Of a DNA stretch of 64,000 bases, positions 7,771-16,421 are shown piece by piece. Within the stretch, counting starts at the first letter, position 1. Each line of letters opens with the position of its first letter. This stretch comes from CAZKVJ01 sp964556225 (GTDB lineage Bacteria; Actinomycetota; Acidimicrobiia; Acidimicrobiales; Ilumatobacteraceae), in the NCBI GenBank assembly GCA_964556225.1, contig CAZKVJ010000007.1, forward strand, positions 1 through 64,000, given 5' to 3'. A program made the position numbers and the translations under genes. The notes beneath the pieces were generated by a model that saw nothing but the letters and a program-made list of their open reading frames with translations, did not search any database and had not been told where the DNA came from.

Positions 7771-8654
7771 TCGTCGCCGTCGACCTGCTCGAGCCGTTCC
7801 GCTACGAGTTCTTCCGCAACGGCCTCGAGGCGTCCGTGCTGGCCGGCGCGCTCTGCGGCCTGCTCGGGGTGTACGTCGTGCTCCGCGGCATGAGCTACAT
7901 CGGCCACGGCCTCAGCCACGCTGTGTTCGGGGGTGCCGCGTTCGCCGCCGTCGTGGGCGTGAGCTTCTACCTCGGCGCGGGTCTGTGGGGGCTCGTCACC
8001 GGCCTGCTCATCGCCAGGGTGGCCTCCAAGCGGGTCATCAGCGCGGACGCCGCCATCGGCGTGATCACCGTCGCCTCGTTCGCGCTGGGTCTCGCCCTGC
8101 AGAACCGGTACGGGCAGGCCAGCCGGAGCATCGACGCCGTCCTGTTCGGCAACGTGCTCGGTGTGTTCCCTCGCGACGTGTGGGCGGTCGCGCTCGTGGG
8201 CCTCGTCACGGTGGTCGTGGTCGTGGGGTGGTACCGCCCGCTGCTGTTCGCCACCTTCGACCCCGAGGTCGCCGTGGTGTCGGGCGTCCGAGTGCCCCTC
8301 GTCGAGGGGGTGCTGATGCTGCTGCTCTCGGCCGCCATCCTGGTCACGGTCCGGGTGGTCGGGGTCCTGCTCATCTCCGCGCTGCTCGTCATCCCGGCCG
8401 TGATCTCCCGCCTGCTCACGGACCGGTTCCCCCGGATGCTGCTCATCTCGCCGATCATCGGCGCCGTCACCGGCTTCGTCGGCATGTACCTGAGCTGGTA
8501 CCTCGACATCTCGTCGGGTGCCGCCATCATCTTGGTGGGAGCCGTGGCCTTCGTCGCCGTCTACCTGTCCGCCGGGACCCGCCGGCGCCGGCGGGTTGCC
8601 GGCCTCGACCACGGCCACGGCACCGACGACCCCGCGTCACTCCGGGTGGCGTAG
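7767..8654 (+). CDS. znuB: zinc/manganese ABC transporter permease
   Basis: The 295-residue ABC-3 family membrane protein has about eight or nine hydrophobic segments. It contains the conserved GMSYIGHGLSHAVFGGAA motif near residues 37-54 and ISALLVIPAV in the second half, both typical of ZnuB/MntC permeases. It forms the membrane channel of the importer. ATG at 7767 overlaps the ATPase stop. Its last 18 bp overlap the 3' end of the convergent gene at 8637..9914, so the two transcripts share antisense ends. No Zur-type regulator or box is evident nearby. Confidence 0.92.
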   Translation: MIVAVDLLEPFRYEFFRNGLEASVLAGALCGLLGVYVVLRGMSYIGHGLSHAVFGGAAFAAVVGVSFYLGAGLWGLVTGLLIARVASKRVISADAAIGVITVASFALGLALQNRYGQASRSIDAVLFGNVLGVFPRDVWAVALVGLVTVVVVVGWYRPLLFATFDPEVAVVSGVRVPLVEGVLMLLLSAAILVTVRVVGVLLISALLVIPAVISRLLTDRFPRMLLISPIIGAVTGFVGMYLSWYLDISSGAAIILVGAVAFVAVYLSAGTRRRRRVAGLDHGHGTDDPASLRVA

Positions 8655-9914
8655 CTCCCACTCGACGCCGTCCCGGGTGTCTCGGACCTCGACCCCGACC
8701 GCTGCCAGGTGCTCGCGGATGACGTCCGCCAGGTCGAATCGGCGTTCGGCGCGCACCGCGGCCCGCAGTGCGAGGAGCGCCTCGACGTACGGTCCCACCA
8801 CGTCCCGGGGGTCGCGCAGGCCGGCAACGGCCGCGTCCCCGAGGCGCACGATCATCGACCGCAGCGCGGCCCGAGCCCGGTCGGCCTCGTCGCTCTGCAA
8901 CGTGTCGGCGCTCCAGGCGGTGATGGCCTGCTCCAGCGCCAGGGCGGCGCGGGCCGCTCCGCGGGCGTCGCCGGCGGTCAGCGCGACGTCGAAGGCTGCC
9001 TGTGCCGCGGTGGTCTCGGCGGCAAGCGACGTGGCCGGTGCGTGGTCGGGCGCCGCGGGTGCCGAGACGGCGGCGGCCCCGGCCGGCCCGGTGCGGGTCG
9101 ACGCCGCCGATCCCGGATCGCGAAGGGCGTCGACCGGCACGTTCGTGCCGGCCGGGTACTCGACCGAGCGGCCGCGGACCCGGACGGTGAGGCGGCCGTT
9201 GCCCACCACCGTCACGCTCGACGCGTCGAGGTCGATCACCACCCCGGTGTGCTCGTCGACGCCGATCACGTGCGTGTCGGGCGGGAGCTGCTCCTCGAGG
9301 AGGCGAAGGCGCCGCTCGCCCAGATAGCAGAAGCGGGTGTCGTGATGGCCGCCCTCGGCGTTGTCGTAGTGCGGGATGACGGCAGCACTGATGCCGAGCT
9401 CGGCCAGCAGGTCCAAGCCGTCGAGCCAGCGGGGCTCCTCACCGACCTTGTAGATCTCGTACACGGGGACGGTCACCCGCCCGAGCGTCAGCGCCGCCGC
9501 CGACGCGAACGTCACTGCGCCGCCCCCGCGCAGCTTGTCGCGCACGAGGGCGGGCACGCGGGACCCGGCCCACTGTCGCAGCGCATACGTGGGTGAGCCG
9601 GGCCCGGCGAACACGTAGCCGGCGGCGGCGAGGACGGCCAGCCCGCGCTCGACCTCGACCGGATCGGCCCCGTGCAGGCGGGTGAGCCCGGCCACCTCGA
9701 TCGGGTGCCCCACGCTCTGGCGGAAGTAGTCCTTCGCTCGCGCCGCCAGCTCGGGGGCGTTCTCCTGGAAGCCGTACGGCGTGTCCAGCACCACGGCGCG
9801 GGCGCTCGAGCCGAGGCGCTCGAGGATGCTGCGGTGGGTCTTCACCATGGTGGGCGCGGTCTCGCCCGATCCCATGATGGTCAGCAGGCGAGGGAGCCGG
9901 TCGATGCCGGTCAT
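8637..9914 (-). CDS. S51/cyanophycinase-like domain fused to a cysteinyl-tRNA-synthetase-type C-terminal domain
   Basis: The 425-residue product has two parts. Residues about 1-260 resemble the peptidase S51 / class I glutamine amidotransferase-like fold: GSGETAPTM at the start, AGPGSPTYALRQW, a candidate nucleophile Ser in TFASAAALTLG, and VDEHTGVVID, recalling the GxDExTA element of cyanophycinases. After an Ala/Pro/Thr linker (about 270-300), the last 120 residues are helical and end with AERRFDLADVIREHLAAVGV followed by DTRDGVEWEL, which copies the C-terminal anticodon-side domain of cysteinyl-tRNA synthetase. No HIGH or KMSKS motif is present, so it does not aminoacylate. The start overlaps the hydrolase stop (ATGA). 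The function is unknown; the parts suggest a hydrolase acting near tRNA or peptides. Confidence 0.72.
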   Translation of the reverse strand: MTGIDRLPRLLTIMGSGETAPTMVKTHRSILERLGSSARAVVLDTPYGFQENAPELAARAKDYFRQSVGHPIEVAGLTRLHGADPVEVERGLAVLAAAGYVFAGPGSPTYALRQWAGSRVPALVRDKLRGGGAVTFASAAALTLGRVTVPVYEIYKVGEEPRWLDGLDLLAELGISAAVIPHYDNAEGGHHDTRFCYLGERRLRLLEEQLPPDTHVIGVDEHTGVVIDLDASSVTVVGNGRLTVRVRGRSVEYPAGTNVPVDALRDPGSAASTRTGPAGAAAVSAPAAPDHAPATSLAAETTAAQAAFDVALTAGDARGAARAALALEQAITAWSADTLQSDEADRARAALRSMIVRLGDAAVAGLRDPRDVVGPYVEALLALRAAVRAERRFDLADVIREHLAAVGVEVRDTRDGVEWELRHPE

Positions 9915-10780
9915 GCGAAGAACCCGTCGACGGTGGCCTCGTGCACGACCTGGGCGAAGCGGACCGGGTGCTGGGCGTGCAGATCGTGGTCGGCCGGGCG
10001 GAACCACACGGTGCGGCACCGGGCCAGCAGCGCCTCGGCCCGGGCCAGCGCCGCCTCCTTGTCGTGCGTCCACGCCACCTCGCCGGAGTCGGCGGGGCAG
10101 AACAGGACCGGGACGGTGAGCGACGCGAAGCGCGTGGTCGGGCGGTGCTCCCACAGCCCCTTCAGCACGGCGAGGTGGCGCTCGAGGGTGAGCCACGGTC
10201 GCACCGTCCCGTCAGGGAGCACCTCCATGTTCGCGAGCGTGCCGCGGATGCCCGAGTCGGGCCAGTCGGGATGGGCGGCCCGCAGCAGCGCCTCGAGACG
10301 GGTCGCTCGCAACCCGGAGAGGTCGGGCGGGCGCAGGGCCGCGGCGCACTCGGCCCAGGTGGAGAAGCGCTCGGCGAGCTCGATCATCCCCCCGTCGACC
10401 GCGCACACGCCCCGCACCAGGTCGGGTCGTCGGTGCGCGAGCTCGATCACGACGTTGCCGCCCCACGACTGGCCGGCCACCACCGGGCGGTCCCAGCCGA
10501 GCTCCTCGATGAGCGCGGCGAGGTCGTCGGCCACGGAGGCCATGTCGTAGCCGTCGTCGGGCTTGTCGCTGACGCCGTGTCCCCGCTGGTCGAGTGCTGC
10601 CACGGGGTGCCCGCGCTCGGCCAGCGCGAGGGCGGCCCCGTCCCACAGCCTGGCGTTCGAGGCGAGGCCGTGCACGAGGAGGATCGGTGCCCTCGCTGGC
10701 GACCGCTCGGCCGGCCAGCGGGTGACGGCGAGGCGCATCCCGGTGCTGACGCGGACGTGCTCGACGCTGCCGGGGGTCAC
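9911..10780 (-). CDS. alpha/beta hydrolase
   Basis: The 289-residue product shows the alpha/beta-hydrolase layout: oxyanion-hole motif LLVHGLASNARLW (residues about 29-41), DQRGHGVSDKP, nucleophile elbow GQSWGG with the catalytic Ser, a late Asp in PADSGE and the catalytic His in ADHDLHAQHP. It resembles the haloalkane dehalogenase, epoxide hydrolase and esterase group, without a substrate-defining motif. GTG at 10780 overlaps the stop of the upstream gene (GTGA), and its own stop overlaps the next start (ATGA), so it is the middle of a coupled three-gene unit. Confidence 0.85.
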   Translation of the reverse strand: MTPGSVEHVRVSTGMRLAVTRWPAERSPARAPILLVHGLASNARLWDGAALALAERGHPVAALDQRGHGVSDKPDDGYDMASVADDLAALIEELGWDRPVVAGQSWGGNVVIELAHRRPDLVRGVCAVDGGMIELAERFSTWAECAAALRPPDLSGLRATRLEALLRAAHPDWPDSGIRGTLANMEVLPDGTVRPWLTLERHLAVLKGLWEHRPTTRFASLTVPVLFCPADSGEVAWTHDKEAALARAEALLARCRTVWFRPADHDLHAQHPVRFAQVVHEATVDGFFA

Positions 10781-12897
10781 GCGAGCTCCGGACCGATCAC
10801 GACGGCGTCGCCCGCGTGCTGCTCGACCCGGTTGGGTCCGATGTGGACGCCTGGGGCGTCCCACACGAGCAGGCCGATCCGGCACCGCTCCCAGCGGTTG
10901 TCGACCACCGTGGCGTGGGTGGTGCCGGCCCAGATGACACACCCGCTGTCGCCGCCGGTGACGACGTTGCCCGCCACCTCGATCTCCGTGCCGCCGTTCA
11001 CGTCCACGGCGCGCATCGTGGCATCCACGAGGTTCGCCGTGACGGTCGCGCCCTCGCAGCCGGTCAGCCGCACCCCCCACCACCGTGCTCGGAGGTGGTT
11101 GCGGCGAACGCTCACACCGGCCGATGCGCGAACGCGGATCGCACCCAGGTGGTCGCGGATCTCGTTGGCCTCGAAGCGGTGGCCGGTCCCACCAACGATG
11201 TCGATGCCGACCGGATGGCCGGAACCGGCCAGGGTCGAGGCTCGAACGGTCAGCTGGGTGGCGCCACGGGCGACGACGCTGCTCATCGTGCACCCGTCGA
11301 TCAGGGCACCGCTCGCTCCCACCACCCCCACCGCTCCGTCCACCGAGACCCGGGTCATCGACGCGCCATCCCCCGCCACGTTCACCACCGTTGCGGCCTC
11401 GTCAGGGCCGGGGAGGCGCTCGAGGTCGTCGGAAGGTGCAGTGACTGGCGGCCGGCTGTCGGCCACCGCGAGGTCGCTGAGGTGCGCGTCGGCGGACAGG
11501 ACGAGCGCCGCCGTGGGTGAGCCGACCACGATCGTGCGATCGGCGCCCGCACCGACGACGCTCACCCCGGCTGGGACCGTCGCCGGCCCGGCGTAGCGTC
11601 CGTCACCGAGGCGCAGGACCTCGCCCGGCCGGGCGTCCGCGAGCAGCGCCGCCAGCGCCGTCGGGGGCGTCGGCACGCTCTCGAAGAGGGTCACCGCCGG
11701 GCCGACCGGCTCGAGGTCCACCTCGTACACGGCCGCCAGCGACACGGGGGTCCGGTCGAGCCGGGTGACGTGCAGCCCGGCTCGATCCTGCACCCACTCG
11801 ATCGATGCGCCGTCGGTGGCGCGCACCGCGCGGACGCGGTGCTCGTCGCTGTGCAGCGCCGCGAACCGTCCGGCGCCACCCACGTCCACGGCGTGCACGC
11901 GCTCGCCGAGCCCGGCGGCCGGGACCGTGTACCGGACGCCCTCGTCCCCCCAGGTGTGGAACGGACGCGAGCCCTCCACGACCGTGGGGTGCGCCGCCAG
12001 CCACGACCCGACCGCGGCGATGGTGTCGGCGTGGTGCCGGGGGAGCACGCCGTCTGCGTCGAGCCCCACCTCCACCAGCAGCGTGCCCCCCTTGGCCGCC
12101 GTCTCGGTGAGCAGCGCGACGAGCCGGGCGGGGGACAGGAGGTGCTCGGCGCGCTCGGCCCGGTTGAGGACGGCTGACCAGCCGAGCGGCCGCGACAGGG
12201 CCCAGGACGTGCCGACGGTCCCGGTTGGGGGCTCACGCCGGAACCTCGTCACGTCGGCATCGGCCCCACCCCAGCCATCGGTCACCACCAGCCCTGCGCC
12301 ATCGCGGCCGGCGGCTTCTCGTGCAGGGTGGACGATGCCGTGACCGTCGTCGCCGGCGAGCGCGTCGAGCGCCCACAGCAGCTCGGCGTGGTAGCGCTCG
12401 ACGAGGTCGAGCACCTGCGCCGCGAGCACGGCCCGGCCGGCGACGCCGAGCGGGGAGTACGAGACCCCGAAGCGCATCCCGTTGCGCTCGCACGCCCCGC
12501 CCAGCTCGTCGATCACGTTGCGGCCCGGGCCGTGCCGGACGCTGGTGCACTCCGTGCCCGGGGCGTCCCACCAGCAGAACCCGTCGTGGTGCCGGGCCGA
12601 CATCACGACGAGCCCCATCCGGCCGGTGCCGGCGACTTCGACGAGGTGCTCGGGATCGAAGTGCTCGAACGTGAGGAGCGGGAGGAAGTCCTGGTAGCGG
12701 CCGACGAACCCCCATCGGTCGCGGTGGTGGGCGAGCGACTCCACGAGCGGCCCCGGCGCGTGGGCCCCCCCGGCGCCGAGGTGGCGGTGGTACCAGCCGG
12801 CCTCTGCACCGAGCGGCGCGAAGGCGGGGACGCTCGCGATGCTGGCGTGCACGTGCAGGCCGTAGCGGCAGCGGTTCCACCAGGATGGCGGGCTCAC
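10777..12897 (-). CDS. GH29 alpha-L-fucosidase-like domain fused to a right-handed beta-helix
   Basis: The product has 706 residues. Residues 1-345 follow the GH29 fold: WWNRCRYGLHVHASIASVPA at the start, VVMSARHHDGFCWWDAPGT (family TAKHHDGF) near 97-115, and KGGTLLVEVGLDADGVLP near 269-286 (family KNGNLLLNVGP). In place of the WxDG nucleophile motif it reads LLWALDAL (173-180), with Leu two residues after Trp and Asp one further, so ordinary fucosidase activity is doubtful. From about 425 to the end there are repeated short beta turns (IDGCTMSS, VRRNHLRAR, VTANLVDAT) typical of a parallel beta-helix of the pectate-lyase/NosD type. No signal peptide is seen. GTG at 12897 aligns with the GH29 N-terminus; an upstream start would overlap the divergent larE. 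Confidence 0.75.
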   Translation of the reverse strand: MSPPSWWNRCRYGLHVHASIASVPAFAPLGAEAGWYHRHLGAGGAHAPGPLVESLAHHRDRWGFVGRYQDFLPLLTFEHFDPEHLVEVAGTGRMGLVVMSARHHDGFCWWDAPGTECTSVRHGPGRNVIDELGGACERNGMRFGVSYSPLGVAGRAVLAAQVLDLVERYHAELLWALDALAGDDGHGIVHPAREAAGRDGAGLVVTDGWGGADADVTRFRREPPTGTVGTSWALSRPLGWSAVLNRAERAEHLLSPARLVALLTETAAKGGTLLVEVGLDADGVLPRHHADTIAAVGSWLAAHPTVVEGSRPFHTWGDEGVRYTVPAAGLGERVHAVDVGGAGRFAALHSDEHRVRAVRATDGASIEWVQDRAGLHVTRLDRTPVSLAAVYEVDLEPVGPAVTLFESVPTPPTALAALLADARPGEVLRLGDGRYAGPATVPAGVSVVGAGADRTIVVGSPTAALVLSADAHLSDLAVADSRPPVTAPSDDLERLPGPDEAATVVNVAGDGASMTRVSVDGAVGVVGASGALIDGCTMSSVVARGATQLTVRASTLAGSGHPVGIDIVGGTGHRFEANEIRDHLGAIRVRASAGVSVRRNHLRARWWGVRLTGCEGATVTANLVDATMRAVDVNGGTEIEVAGNVVTGGDSGCVIWAGTTHATVVDNRWERCRIGLLVWDAPGVHIGPNRVEQHAGDAVVIGPELA

Positions 12898-12962
12898 GGG
12901 CGGGCATCCTGCCACCTCGCGCGGGCCCGGCGGATCGGCTGCCGGCGTGGCACCATGGCGCG

Positions 12963-13817
12963 ATGGCCGACCGCGCACCCCTGGCGCTCCCCCCTGGAAC
13001 GGGCGGGCCGCTCGACCGGAAGCTGGCCGTGCTCGACGAGGTGCTCGCCGCCATGGGCCGGGTGGTGGTGGCCTTCAGCGGCGGTGCGGACTCGGCCTTC
13101 CTGGCGGTGGCTGCGGCCAAGGTGCTCGGCACCGACCGCGCCCACGCCGTCACGGCCGTCTCGCCGTCGCTCGCCGCGACTGAGGAGGCCGACTGCGCTG
13201 CGCTGGCGGCGACGTGGGCACTTCGCTGGACACGGGTGCATACCGACGAGGTGGAGCGGGCCGCCTACCGGGCGAACGATGTGGATCGCTGCTGGCACTG
13301 CAAGAGCGCGCTCATGGACCAGCTGGCCCCCATCGCGGCGGCCGAGGGAGCGGTCGTCGTCCTCGGCGTGAACACCGACGACCTGGGCGAGCACCGCCCA
13401 GGGCAGCAGGCGGCGGCCGACCGAGGGGCGCGGTTCCCGCTGGTGGAGGCCGGCCTCACGAAGCGAGACGTCCGCGCCGCGTCGCAGGCGTGGGACCTGG
13501 CCACCTGGGACAAGCCGGCCGCGGCGTGCCTGGCCAGCCGGGTCCCGTACGGGACACCGGTCACCGTCGAGGTGATGTCACGGGTCGAGCGAGCCGAGGC
13601 CGGCCTGCGCCGCCTCGGGTTCGGCGGCTCGTTGCGGGTGCGCCACTACGGCGACGTTGCCCGCATCGAGGTGGAGCCGGCGCGCCTGGCGCAGGTGGTC
13701 GACCAGCGCGCCGGCGTCGTGGCGGCGGTGCAGCGCGCCGGTTACCGCTACGTGACCGTCGACCTCGAGGGGTTCCGCAGCGGCAACCTGAACGAGGGGC
13801 ACGTCCCGGGCCGCTGA
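12963..13817 (+). CDS. larE: LarE-type ATP-dependent sacrificial sulfur transferase
   Basis: This is a 284-residue PP-loop ATPase. The PP-loop reads AFSGGADSAFL (residues about 39-49; SGGxDS). CWHCK (about 108-112) and KPAAACLASRVPYG (about 182-195) are LarE family features; the second holds the region of the cysteine that gives up its sulfur in some LarE proteins. In lactobacilli LarE inserts sulfur into the nicotinate-derived cofactor that becomes the nickel-pincer nucleotide of lactate racemase. No larA, larB or larC is in the window, so a different sulfur acceptor is possible. ATG at 12963 gives the family length. It is divergent from the GH29-like gene, 65 bp away. Confidence 0.85.
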   Translation: MADRAPLALPPGTGGPLDRKLAVLDEVLAAMGRVVVAFSGGADSAFLAVAAAKVLGTDRAHAVTAVSPSLAATEEADCAALAATWALRWTRVHTDEVERAAYRANDVDRCWHCKSALMDQLAPIAAAEGAVVVLGVNTDDLGEHRPGQQAAADRGARFPLVEAGLTKRDVRAASQAWDLATWDKPAAACLASRVPYGTPVTVEVMSRVERAEAGLRRLGFGGSLRVRHYGDVARIEVEPARLAQVVDQRAGVVAAVQRAGYRYVTVDLEGFRSGNLNEGHVPGR

Positions 13818-13847
13818 CACGGTTGGCCCTGTCGCCACGGTGGGCCG

Positions 13848-13853
13848 TAAGGT
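13848..13853 (+). promoter_or_regulatory. putative -10 box of the F420-type oxidoreductase
   Basis: TAAGGT matches TANNNT, 33 bp before the ATG at 13887, leaving a leader of roughly 26 nt with a GGGGG Shine-Dalgarno-like run. No good -35 is visible. Confidence 0.3.
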
Positions 13854-13886
13854 CCCGGCGAGCGCATCAGCACTGGGGGTCCTCGC

Positions 13887-14939
13887 ATGAAGCTGTCGAT
13901 GAACGTCAACTACGCCGGTGACATCAAGTCGGCGGTCCAGCAGGTCGTCAACCTCGAGAAGGCCGGCATCGACCTGGTGTGGGTGGCCGAGGCCTACAGC
14001 TTCGACGCCATCTCCCAGGTCGGCTACCTCGCCGCCAAGACCGACCGGATCAAGATCGGCACCGGCATCGTCAACGTCTACTCGCGAACCGCGACGCTCA
14101 TGGCGATGACCGCCGCTGGTTGCGACTACGTGAGCGACGGTCGGTTCGTGCTCGGCCTCGGTGCCAGCGGCCCCCAGGTGGTCGAGGGCTTCCACGGCGT
14201 GCCGTACGACAAGCCGATGGAGCGCATCAAGGACTACATCAACGTCTGCCGGATGACGTGGCGGCGCGAGCCCGTGGTCTACGAGGGCAAGGCGGTGCAG
14301 ATCCCGCTGCCCGCCGGTCAGGGCACCGGGCTCGCCAAGCCGCTCAAGCTCATCAACCAGCCCGTGCGGCAGGACATCCCCATCTGGTGGGCGAGCCTGA
14401 TGGGGCTCAGCGTCGAGGCCACGGCCGAGCTGGCCAACGGCTGGCTGCCGGTGTTCTTCATCCCGGAGAAGTTCAAGGAGGTCTGGGGCGACCAGCTCGC
14501 CGCCGGCCTCGCCAAGCGCGACCCGGCGCTCGGGCCGCTCGAGATCTCCGCCGGCGGGATGCTGGCCATCGGCGACGACCTCGTCGGCGATGCCCAGTCG
14601 AAGATCCTCGACTACGCCCGCCCGACGGTGGCTCTGTACGTGGGGGGCATGGGCGCGCGCGACAAGAACTTCTACAACACGGTGGCCCGGCGCTACGGCT
14701 ACGTCGACGAGGCGATCGAGATCCAGGACCTCTACCTCGGCGGCGACAAGGCGGCCGCGGCGGCCAAGGTGCCCTTCGAGCTGCTGGAGAAGACGAACCT
14801 GGTCGGTCCCGCCGGCTACGTGAAGGAGCGCATCGCCGCCTACAAGGAGGCCGGCGTCACGCTGCTGTCGGTGAACCCCGTGGGGCCGGAGCCGCTGAAG
14901 CTCATCGAGCAGCTCCGCACCCTCGTCGACGACGCCTGA
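13887..14939 (+). CDS. LLM-class F420-dependent oxidoreductase
   Basis: The 350-residue product belongs to the luciferase-like monooxygenase superfamily, F420-utilising branch: AGIDLVWVAEAYSFDAISQVGYLAAKT, then IKIGTGIVNVYSRT and DGRFVLGLGASGPQVVEGFHG, which form the TIM-barrel cofactor site, and IPIWWASLMG mid-protein. Actinobacterial members usually reduce or oxidise substrates with coenzyme F420 rather than FMN. The substrate is not deducible. It is monocistronic by spacing: 69 bp after larE, with a convergent gene next. A second, distant family member is at 41328..42239. Confidence 0.88.
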   Translation: MKLSMNVNYAGDIKSAVQQVVNLEKAGIDLVWVAEAYSFDAISQVGYLAAKTDRIKIGTGIVNVYSRTATLMAMTAAGCDYVSDGRFVLGLGASGPQVVEGFHGVPYDKPMERIKDYINVCRMTWRREPVVYEGKAVQIPLPAGQGTGLAKPLKLINQPVRQDIPIWWASLMGLSVEATAELANGWLPVFFIPEKFKEVWGDQLAAGLAKRDPALGPLEISAGGMLAIGDDLVGDAQSKILDYARPTVALYVGGMGARDKNFYNTVARRYGYVDEAIEIQDLYLGGDKAAAAAKVPFELLEKTNLVGPAGYVKERIAAYKEAGVTLLSVNPVGPEPLKLIEQLRTLVDDA

Positions 14940-14944
14940 CGACC

Positions 14945-14996
14945 CCCGCCCGACCACCCCACCGCCCACCCACCTCAAACCCCGGTGACGGGCGGG
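14945..14996. terminator. possible bidirectional terminator hairpin
   Basis: Perfect 8-bp arms CCCGCCCG (14945..14952) and CGGGCGGG (14989..14996) flank a 36-nt spacer in the short gap between convergent genes. The loop is long and there is no T-run, so this is weak. Confidence 0.2.
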
Positions 14997-16421
14997 TCAG
15001 GGGCGGCGGGCGTGGGCGGCGAGCAGCAGCGCCATCGCCTCGGTCACCCGGCGCGCCGTCGGCATGTGGAGGAACTCGTTGGGACCGTGCGCGTTGGTGG
15101 CCGGCCCGATCACACCCGTGATCACGAACTGCGCCTCCGGGTACCTCTGGCCGAGCATCGCCATGAAGGGGATGCTGCCACCCTCACCCAGCGTCTGGGC
15201 CGGCCGGCCGAACGCCGCCACGCTGGCCTCGTCGAGCGCCCGCTCCAGCCACGGGTCGAACGGCGGTGCCTGCCAGCCGTCACCGCCGTGATCCGGTGTG
15301 AACGTGACGATCGCGCCGTGCGGTGGGTCGGTGGTGAGTACCTCCGCCAGGCGGCCCAGGGCGACGCGGTGGTCCACGGTGGGCGGCAGACGGAACGAGA
15401 GCAGCAGCTCGGTGAACGGTCGCAGGACGTTGCCGGCCCGCTCGACCGGGGGAAGTCCGCCGGCCCCGACCACGCTGAGGGCCGGACGCCAGGTCCGGTT
15501 GAGCTCCCGGCTGGTGGCATCGTCACCCATCGGTTGCAGCCCGGCGACCGTCGGGAACTCCGTGGCGAGGTCGGCGGCGAAGTGCTCGGCCAGTGCGGCG
15601 GCTTGGCGGACGCGGTCGGCGGGGATCTCGGCGTGCATCTCGTCGATGAGCACGCGTCCCGTGGCCGCATCCTCCACCCGGTCGAGGAGCTGGCGGATGA
15701 TCCGGAACGACGACGGCACGACACCGCTGGCCGAGCCGGAGTGCATGCCCTCGTGCAGCACGTCGACCCGGAGGACGCCGCCCGCGAGGCCGCGCAGCGA
15801 GGTGTTCAGCCAGAGCCGCTCGTAGTCGAGGCCGCCACCGTCGAGCGTGATGACCAGGCTGGGAGCCCCGATGCGGTCCTGCAGGGCCTCGAGGTGGGCC
15901 GGCAGGTCCGGGCTGCCGCTCTCCTCGCTCGCCTCGACCAGGACGACGCAGCGGGCGCGGGGGAGCCCGTCCTCGCCGGCCACCTGGATGGCGGTGAGCG
16001 CCGCGAACAGCGAGTAGCCGTCGTCGGCGCCGCCACGCCCGTACAGCCGGTCACCCTCGATCACCGGCGTCCACGGGCCCAGCCCGTCGCGCCAACCGGT
16101 CATCTCGGGCTGCTTGTCGAGGTGGCCGTAGAGCAGCACGGTGTCGTCCGCCGGGCCGCCGTTCGCGGCTGGCACCTCGACGAGGATCACCGGGGTCCGT
16201 CCCGGGAGCTCGTGCACCTCGACGGTCATCCCGGCGATCGGGCGGGCAGCAGCCCACTCCCTGAGCAGCTCGACGGCGCGGGCCATGTGCCCGTTGGCGG
16301 CCCAGTCGGGGTCGTACGACGCCGAGACGTTGGGGATCCGCACCAGCTCCACGAGCGTCGGGAGCGCCTCGTCCTCCCAGATGTGCCGGACGCGATCGGC
16401 CAGGGGTCCTCCGTGGTCCAT
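14997..16421 (-). CDS. M20 family metallopeptidase
   Basis: The product has 474 residues. The metal ligands of M20 peptidases are all visible: His and Asp in LLYGHLDKQPE, the bridging Asp in GRGGADDGYSLF, the catalytic Glu pair in VEASEESGS, a further Asp in LVITLDGGG, and the terminal His in GPATNAHGPNEF. A dimerisation lid lies in the middle. It resembles the ArgE/DapE/carboxypeptidase G2 and CNDP dipeptidase group; the length and the GHLDKQP pattern favour a dipeptidase. It has no signal peptide and is probably cytoplasmic. Its ATG shares one base with the stop of the upstream gene (TGATG), so it is coupled to the nitronate monooxygenase-like gene. Confidence 0.9.
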   Translation of the reverse strand: MDHGGPLADRVRHIWEDEALPTLVELVRIPNVSASYDPDWAANGHMARAVELLREWAAARPIAGMTVEVHELPGRTPVILVEVPAANGGPADDTVLLYGHLDKQPEMTGWRDGLGPWTPVIEGDRLYGRGGADDGYSLFAALTAIQVAGEDGLPRARCVVLVEASEESGSPDLPAHLEALQDRIGAPSLVITLDGGGLDYERLWLNTSLRGLAGGVLRVDVLHEGMHSGSASGVVPSSFRIIRQLLDRVEDAATGRVLIDEMHAEIPADRVRQAAALAEHFAADLATEFPTVAGLQPMGDDATSRELNRTWRPALSVVGAGGLPPVERAGNVLRPFTELLLSFRLPPTVDHRVALGRLAEVLTTDPPHGAIVTFTPDHGGDGWQAPPFDPWLERALDEASVAAFGRPAQTLGEGGSIPFMAMLGQRYPEAQFVITGVIGPATNAHGPNEFLHMPTARRVTEAMALLLAAHARRP

